This document shows positions 40,101 to 49,100 of a stretch of 64,000 nucleotides of DNA, piece after piece. The notes under the pieces are model-generated. The model saw nothing but the letters and a program-made list of their open reading frames with translations, ran no database searches and had not been told where the DNA came from. Numbering within the stretch: the stretch's first letter is position 1; each line of letters begins with the position of its first letter. Origin of the DNA: Camarhynchus parvulus (Eukaryota; Chordata; Aves; Passeriformes; Thraupidae). The translations under genes were made by a program, and so were the position numbers. The stretch is from positions 6,200,001 through 6,264,000 of the forward strand of contig NC_044585.1 of NCBI RefSeq assembly GCF_901933205.1, written 5' to 3'.

Positions 40101-43100
40101 GTTTGACAATTTCATCTCTGCCAGAAGTAATGCTTAATACAAGCAGAGCTGCCAGCTCCATAATTTATAAAACTATCTAATTATGCCTTTCATTCATCCC
40201 TGAAATGGTATGCTTCCACCAGAGAGAGCATTTTTAGTTTTATTGCTGGTAGTAAAACCAAAACACATTTATGAAATCAAGCTGTGTGATTCTGCACTTT
40301 AATGGGACCTCCTGGCTTTCTGCTGTCCCCTTTCCTAATCACCAGATAACAATTTTCTATTGTTTCCTGTCCCACCAATAGATCTTCACTGAGACAAAAA
40401 AACTGCCCCAAAATATTACGTCTTTAGGATTTTGCTTTAGAAACAGACAATCTTTGAATAAAACTACTAAAACCCAGGAAATTTGGATCTGATTTTAGCC
40501 ATTTTTATTTCCACTGACACCAGCATGCAGGTGTATTTACTATTTATTACCTTATATACATATTTATATATGTCAATAGAGATGATTTTGGGCCCTGCTT
40601 TCTGAAAGTCAACAAGATACACAGAGAAAGTCTGGAGAAAGAACTTTGTGTGTTTTTCACAGGACATTTTCACTCTGAAATACTCTGCAGCAATCATGAG
40701 CTGCAGCTTTCCAAGACAGCAATCACTGCTCTGCACATAAATGTACTACCTCAAAAGGTCAAGGGAGGAAGGACTGCTTACCCTTTCAGGAAAGGTAAAA
40801 AATATCTGTGTATAAATATTAATAGAGATAACAGATTTATAGAAACCCATGTCTGCAGTTCATGGCAAAGCTGAAGGGCAAGACTGACTCCTGAAAACAA
40901 TTTTTTCATGGACAGGAGGGAAGGTAGCAGTAAAAATGAAACAGAAAACAACTTCATGATGTTCCTCTAAATAAAGTGCCTTCATTTATTGACTTATTGA
41001 TTGTTTAAAAATAAATAAAGGACATTGCAACTGCCAGTGCCTTACAAAACCCAGGGCCTTGTGCTCAGGGTACCACAAATCAGATTAGTTCACACTGTTT
41101 AACAGCCATAGTCCATTCAAACATCTATGTGGCTTAACCAGCCTAATCACAGGCATTGAGCAACTCCAGCAAAATGTTTACAGCCTCTTTCCTTGCAGGG
41201 GATTTCTCAGGGCTCTCCAAACCACCACCAGCCCCCTCTTTGGCAGTGCACCTACTATCATGTGCAGGACAGCAGAGGCCACAGGGCAGCTTCCTCTCCT
41301 TGCAGACCAGCTGTCCAGCTGCCCTCTGGGAGATCTGAGCTCAAAACCCCAGAACTGTGACCCAGCTCCTCTGCACAACGTCTTCCATCACAGCCACGTG
41401 CACCATCTGTTCCAATGGAAACCTTGACAAAGGTTTGGTTTACAGAGCTGTCCCTTGTATTCCTGATTCTGCAAAGCAAGAGTTTCACCACAGTTTGAGA
41501 AGAGGGACAACCCACACTCCTACCCCAAAAGAGATTTCCCTCTGTCAGCAGAATAACCCCTCAAAAATAGCTCCTCAAATGAAAATTTGAATGTCATCTT
41601 GCACAGGATACCGAGGACATGTTTATTCCTCCCTCTAAAATACAGCACCTTGATATACTAAGAGAAGTTCAATTAGAATTAATTTGATTAGAATTAGTGT
41701 GAATCTGAATTAGCATACTGTGAAAGTACTGCAGTGAATACTAAGTCAAACACAAGACACCAGTTGCTTTTACCTGCCCCCAAGAGGAGAAACACATCTG
41801 ACAAGTCCAACCTGTGCTGCAGAAGACACAAACCATTTCCTTACTGGTCGTACTGAGTCCTACAACACGAGATATACAGTTTTTAAAGGTAAGGCTATGA
41901 AAACTTCTAAAGTTTGTAAGTCTTTAGACATCACTTCAGGAAGAAAACTGTCTAAACACTAATAATCAGCCTGCCAAGCTCCTCTCATTGCATCCATGAC
42001 AGTTACTGGGCACAGAATCAGAGCAGTCCAAACAAGATGCCACAGAGATGGGCAGACAGACACATTCACATTGTCAAAGCCTCAAGCTCTAATGAATTAA
42101 TTGCCTCTCCTGGTCACAGAGAAAGGCTGGACTCATGGGGATGTTCCCAATCCTGTTAAGATTAAGACCTGGAGCCCAAAGACCTAAGAAGTAAGTTCTG
42201 TGTAAGTGCTCAGAAATCAGAAAGGAAGATGAACCATGGCCTACTTTTGTTTGTCTTAGCATGCTTAAAAATACATACACAAAACACCATGGCTGGCAGT
42301 CTCAGGGCTTTTCTTATTAAGGTTACAAACCATAAACTTAAGTTTAGCAAATTACTAGCACAGATATAGACTTCAAAGGGTTACTAACTATCATCACTAT
42401 TAAAAAATCTCATATTTAGTGTTTTCCTGAAAGCTGAGCACTGAAAACCGGTAATCTAGAGTTTTATTCCACTTGTTTTTTTCCAGTTATTTTCTGGTTT
42501 TACCTACCTAGGGAAACAGCTTGAACTCTGTTACTCTTATGCACCACATACAAGCCCCCAAAAAGCAGGTTAAAATAAGCAGGTTTAGACTGTGTGATTT
42601 CTTTGAGTCCTGATTTCTCTGACCATTTGGTTGGCCATGCTGCATCCCTAATTATGCTCAGGACTGTCAGCCTCATATGCTGACCATGCCCCACTTCTTT
42701 ACCCACTACTCTGCACCTCCATCGGTGCAGGATTCTTCCTCACAGAGACCTCACCCACAACCGTGAGGAAATCTGCTCTGACCTTCTGGCACACAAAGAG
42801 CAAATGAGGAATAGCTGAGGAGTGAAATATCAATTAACAGTGTGCAGCTCAGCTATCTCCAGCTCCACTCATTAGCTGTGCTTCCTGCCATAAATGTCAG
42901 TGGTGTTGAACAGCTTGTAGGGAGCCATGTCTTGTCCACAGCTGATTAGGTTCTATAGAAACAATAAAACTGACAGAAGGAAGCACATAACACTATGAGG
43001 CTTTTTTCCCCTTTAACAGCAGCAAACCTGTTAGCATTTACCCAGACTTGGTGTTTTCTTCTCTTCCCACCTCCATTCCTGCAGTGCAAAGATGCATTTG

Positions 43101-46100
43101 TTAGCCTGCATCTACCAGGGAAGGCTTTCTGCAGGCTGCCAGCAGAGTACTGTGCCTGCTACCCCTGGCACAGCAGGGCAGGGCCTTCATTGCAATTCCT
43201 TAGGCAAGGAGGAACCCCCAGATGTGCCTCTGCATCACCTGCAGCACTGCCACTGAGCACAGCCACATTTCTCATTAAATCCCCTGCCAGCACACAGCTC
43301 AGCAACAGCTTCAAAGAGTTTCCAGAGCAGGAGTAATTTCTGCTGTATCCTCACAAATGGAAGTTTGTCTCTTGTTTGTGAACAGAGCCACAGTGGAGGA
43401 TGACAAATTGACAGGGTGCTATCAAATGGGATGTGAAAGCTGCATATTTCAGCACTCTTACTCTGCTCTCCTCAGGACCTCTCACGCTCGCTGGGATGGG
43501 AAGTCCACTACTGTGCCCAGCAAAGCACTACCTGACCCTGCTCCTCTCTCCACCTTGAGCTGGAGCAGACACTTGCTTCAGCCTGCCTGGTCTCATAAGG
43601 GGGAATTCAGATGACAGGTATTTATGTGTTTGCATTAAGTTCCACATCCTTACACAAAGAATAATTTGCATAATATAGGATTGAAACACACATGGAACTT
43701 GCCTTCACACTAATTAATAATAATTTCTACCAGATTTTGACATAAGCATTTAACAGTAGACATTGAGCTGTAAATCCCCCAAAAATTTAATTGGAAGATA
43801 ATCTCAAATTAGGTTAAACATTTAGAATGAATACTAGCTGAAAATCTGTAAAACATAGGACTGGAAGAATTACCTAGATCTGAATTGAGGTCTAATGCAC
43901 TATTATTTCAAAAGCTGTGCTCAATCCAATCTCTAAACCAACTGCAAAATGGTGAAACCAATTCAAATGGTGAAACCAACTGAAATGGTGAGCAGCAATG
44001 TAGCAGAATGGCAGGCAGAAGAGGGAGGTAAGAACACTGCAAACAAGTGTCGACAATATCAGCTTTTCCATGACAGACACCCTGTCCCCCAGATCTCCAA
44101 GATCTTTACATCCTGCCTTACTCATTAAGAGTAACTAATTAATCTTACAATACTTGAGTTGTCTGTCAGCTGGGAACACATTCATGACATTTTTAAGGGA
44201 TGCTGAGTTAGGCTGAGCTGATCATCATCATCAAGGAAAAGAATATAAGTGAGTTTAAAGTTGAGAAACATAGACAACATACAACAGCAAATCCCATTTA
44301 AAAGAGACATTAACTAGTACAGCTGGGAGAAAAATTATCTGAAATATGATAAGGACAGAGAAACTTTGAAAAATATAAGACCTGCACAGCAGAAGATGGA
44401 AAACTTGAGTTTGTAGCAAGATCACAAAGCTAAGCCAAGAAAATTTAAAATTTAGCGTAAAGAGCTACAGTCTAAAAACCCAGTCATACCAGGAGTGCTG
44501 TATCTAGGGAGGGTATCATATGGAATAATGTCATGTGCATTTCTGTCATCATCAGCAAAATCCTAAACTAGAATCCATTACATCTTCCACCTGAAGAGCT
44601 CCATTCCAGTACTGCTAATGTATCTTGCACACCAGGATATGGTATTACTCTTTCCCTCCTGCCCTGACTGGCTGGATAATATGGCCATATGCTGATGAAA
44701 AACTGCCATGCTCCACCCCAGGACATTTGCACTTCAACAGGGGAAAAAGTAATTTCTGTACATGGACTACGTGTAGGAAGCACTGTGGATTCCTTTACAA
44801 AGAGAAGCACATCATAGACCTAACACAGTATGATTAACAACTGTGATTCTGCTTTTTTAGTTTCGAATAAAAAAAAAAAGTTGTCCTTTTTAACAAGTAA
44901 ATAACACATAAATAGCTGCTACTAAATTCAAAGCAACCAGATGAGATGGTGCTTAGCAGAAAAGATAACAGGGTGGATTATGACTTGTATTTGAATAATG
45001 TTTAGCACCAAGAACAGGAAAAGCATATTATGCAATTCTGCCTCCTCTGAAAAGAGCAAATCTTTCTTATTTTGTTTTTACTTATATATGTTAGGAGAGA
45101 GAAGCCAAGTTTGAGGCCAATTACTATTCTGGTAAAATCCAAGCAGATGTAGGATTGTCCTTTATGTATCAATAAGGAAAAATGTGATCATACAAATAAT
45201 CTGTAAACATACATCATTCATATTTTCCACTTAGCACGTTGTATTTCACTATCAAACACAGGTACCCCCTGTTTCCTAGGACATTCAGAGTCAGCCTCTG
45301 GAAATGCTATTTTTTATTACTAAACACAGCTATTACAGACAGCCCTATTCAGCCATTATTTGCAAAGCAAATAATGTTTTTTATAGCAACTTCCTTTATA
45401 TCTACTTTTTCCCAAACATCAGGGTCAGTGATACCAACTCAGTCTCAATTCCAGCTCTCTTGGATACCACAGCACTCAATTTACATGGGGGAATGAGAAA
45501 ACAACAAAGTGATAAATTTCAACACAGAAATTTAAGAGAAGGAGGAATTGGGGTAGAGCTCTGAAACACAACAGATTGCAGTCATGAACTCTGGCTAAGA
45601 AACAGAGCCACAGGTGGTGGAGCTTGGCAGTGTGAAGCCTGAAGCCACCACGCCGCCTGCAGTGTTGTCAACAAGAGAGCTCATAGAGGAGACATCGGTC
45701 TGGCTTTCAATAATTTATATGAAGAAAACACTGTGAGAAAATAACAACTCATTTCCCTACCACATCTACTGAAGCAATTCTAAAACCCAGACTAGTCATG
45801 CCACTTCAGGTTGAATCCTGGCCTCAACAAAGCAAGTCAGAGTAGGGCAGAATTTGAATAGGAGAAATCAAGCTCTATGTGCAAGTTTGCAGTGGGTGTT
45901 GTGCAGTGCAGTCAGTGGCTCTGACTTCTCCTTCAACAGCCTGAAGCCATTTTAGACTGTTAAAAATAATTCTGAAAAAATATTTATAAATTGATCTGGT
46001 AAAAGGTCAAACTCTATCTGGTCAACAGCATTCAGATGGTCAAATCTCTTGCAGTCCAATCCCAAGATGGGGGTGTCTTTGCTACTTCTAAACTTATTTA

Positions 46101-49100
46101 AGAAGAGTAAAGCACAAGACTGTACACTGCAGAAGTTAACACCAATCCACAATGAACTGTTTACTTAAGAGGACCAAATCTACTCCCACATCATGAATGC
46201 CACCTAAATGGAGGTGGGAGAGGTGCAGGGCATGTGTGACTGTGACTTTGGACTGCACAACTATCAGAATCTACTTAGTTTCATATTAGACATATTCCTC
46301 CAAGCAAGACAGAAACCCAACGTGTCAACAATGAAGATGAAAAATACTGATAAAAACTTACACAGGGAATGACTAAATTTTTAGATGTTGCACTTTGAGA
46401 TTTAGAGGACTAGAGCAGCTGTGAAAAATCAAAGCTAAGCAAGTAACAAGAACACACTCTTTATACATACATCCAATTCCAACCCTACAAAACATACCAA
46501 AATATTTTTTAGTGACTGCACATTTCAATTGTTTGTTCAAAATAACTTGGTTTTCCATACGGGTGCACAGACCATTTTTAGACACTTGTCTTTTTTTACT
46601 TTTCCAAATCCATTAGCAACCATGCAGTTACACAGAAATAACATTCTGTTGGGAGCTTTCAGTCAGAAAAAAAGCTGTCTTTTTTGCATCCATTGGAATA
46701 AAAACATTTTGCTTTGTTGCATTAGCTTGAACACCAACAAGCTCAAAGGAACAGAGGAAAAATATTTAAAAACATGCTGTTAAGCACTGGGGAGTAGGGA
46801 AGAAGGGTTACACTTTATTCAAATTTAGACATAAATGAAAAATATTCTTCTATTTGAATTAGACTGTATTGGTCTTGGCTAGTGGCAATTAAGTGTTCAT
46901 GAGATGCATACTAACTCATGATTTCAATAATAAAGATCCAGGAATCTTTTTTCCTCTGTTTTGAAATTATGCAAGCTTCAAAGCACCTACTTTTAAAAAA
47001 AAGTTTTAGATCCTTTGATACTAAACTTCATCTGTCAATAACTATCTTTTACACTGTAAAATTCACAATGCTCTTTTAATTTAGGTTTTGATTTTCTTAA
47101 AATCAGTGAAGAACCAACACTGGTATCTACTAAGAAGCAAAACATTCCAAACAAGCAATTAGATAAAGTTCTCCTGCTGCCTTATCCTACATTTAGAGAA
47201 ACATTCCATGGAAAATACTTCTCTGAACCTTTGACTCTTGTACACATCTTTGGAAGAGTAAGATGCACAATCCACTTCAGTCTTAATGTAACATGTCTAA
47301 AAGTTTAAATACTTTACATTCTAAACATTGTTTCTTTTGATACCACAGACGGTGCTACTACTCATCTAGATTGTGTCACATGGAACCTTGTGGCTCATCT
47401 GATAACAAAGAAAATACAGTGAAGTTTCTCTGTTCAGCTACTCTAGTTTCCTGCTAGAACAGTGTACACAGCAGCATTTCACCCTCTGCAAAATAAAACC
47501 CTGTATGGGACGAGGTGTAACAGAGAGAAAAGTTCACCTGCAGCGTGACGATGTCCTGCCGAGTGAAGGGCTCATCTGTCAGGAGATCCCTGTAGCTCTT
47601 TGGTTTGATGTTCAGCTGCTCAACTGCCTAACAGCCAGGCAAAAGACACAGATATCAAAAATCTGATTCTTGTGTGTAAATATTACAAGTAGATAGGTGA
47701 TATCAATAAAATGTTGAAGATCAAATCATAAAGAAAACAATTTCACCCTCATTCTCAGCTGGCAGCTGCAATATTTTCAATGTGGGCTTTAAGAAATGAG
47801 AAGCTTTTGTCTCTCATCCCTACAAAACTTGACAGTTTTGTGTGGTTAGCTGGGTTGTTTTTTTTAAGAAGAACCTTGCAGTCTCCATTCCATAGTTATG
47901 TCTATCATTCAAACCAAATAATTCATAAAAGTACTACCAAAATTTAAAGAAAATATCTTGCTTCCAGTTTTCTAAGCTCTTACCTGTAGAAGACCCCTGA
48001 ATCTATCTTATTTGCCCAAATGTCCTCTGTGGTCCTCAGATGGAAGTGATAATGTCCCAGTACCTCCAGAAGTCCATAAATTAATTCCATGCTTATAATA
48101 AATCAGTAATTGCTATGACTTCATGTGGTACCACATGGGGCACAGCCCATTCAGGAAGCCCAGTACTGCAAACTGCAGCAAAGAGAGCAGGAGTTCTGCA
48201 GTACTGCCCAGGGTTTAACAAAGACCACTCTTCAACTCATCCTTGCCTGTTAACCCCAGCAGCCAAAGAATTCTCCTTGCAGAAAGAACAGAAAATATTT
48301 TCTATTTTAACCTGATCTAGACTGCTGTCACAAGTGAGGACAGCTCTACTACTTCAGAGCGAGTTTTCAGAACCATGATGAATCCAGCCTTTTCCTTGAT
48401 TGCAATGGTTCCAGCCTGTTCCTCCCTCAGTATCTGAATGTCCCACCAGATTTCAAAGAGATGTTCCAGTGTTCAGACTTTTTACAACACTGGATATGGA
48501 TACATTAATTGAAGGATTTATTTGCTACTGAAAAAATAAATAAATCTTGCTTTTACAGTAAGGACTATGCAAAGAAGTCATGATTAAAATTCCACTTGGG
48601 TTCACATAAATGTTCACAAAACACGAATAAAAATGCAGTTTAAGTGTCCATTAAGGCATTCTTTCTCCTATTCCCCCAGCTCCTGCTAAAATGCTCTTTT
48701 TTATTCACTGATATGAATAGAAATGAGGCAATTTGTGTTTTTGTGATGACACTGTATCAGAAAGAAGACAACAGAAAAATTTGTCTATTAATTCAACTGA
48801 GAAGCATGTAAAAGCTACTCATTTTGAAACACAAGATTCAGTACATGCAGATTAACTTAAGAAAAGATTTTAGAAATACTATTTAATTCATATTCTAAAG
48901 TTGTTCCTATTTTGAAGACTAAAGTTGGACAACAATTTATGAAGTCAGTCTATCTCCCGTCCTTTAATCTCCCTGGCTGTAAAACGAGAACAAGATTTAC
49001 TTGTTTTTCTAAAACATTTTGTGATTTTGACTGAAACCAAGTACAAAATATTAATCATGAAATGCAACAGCGAACCTACCTCATAGGCAAACACATTTCC

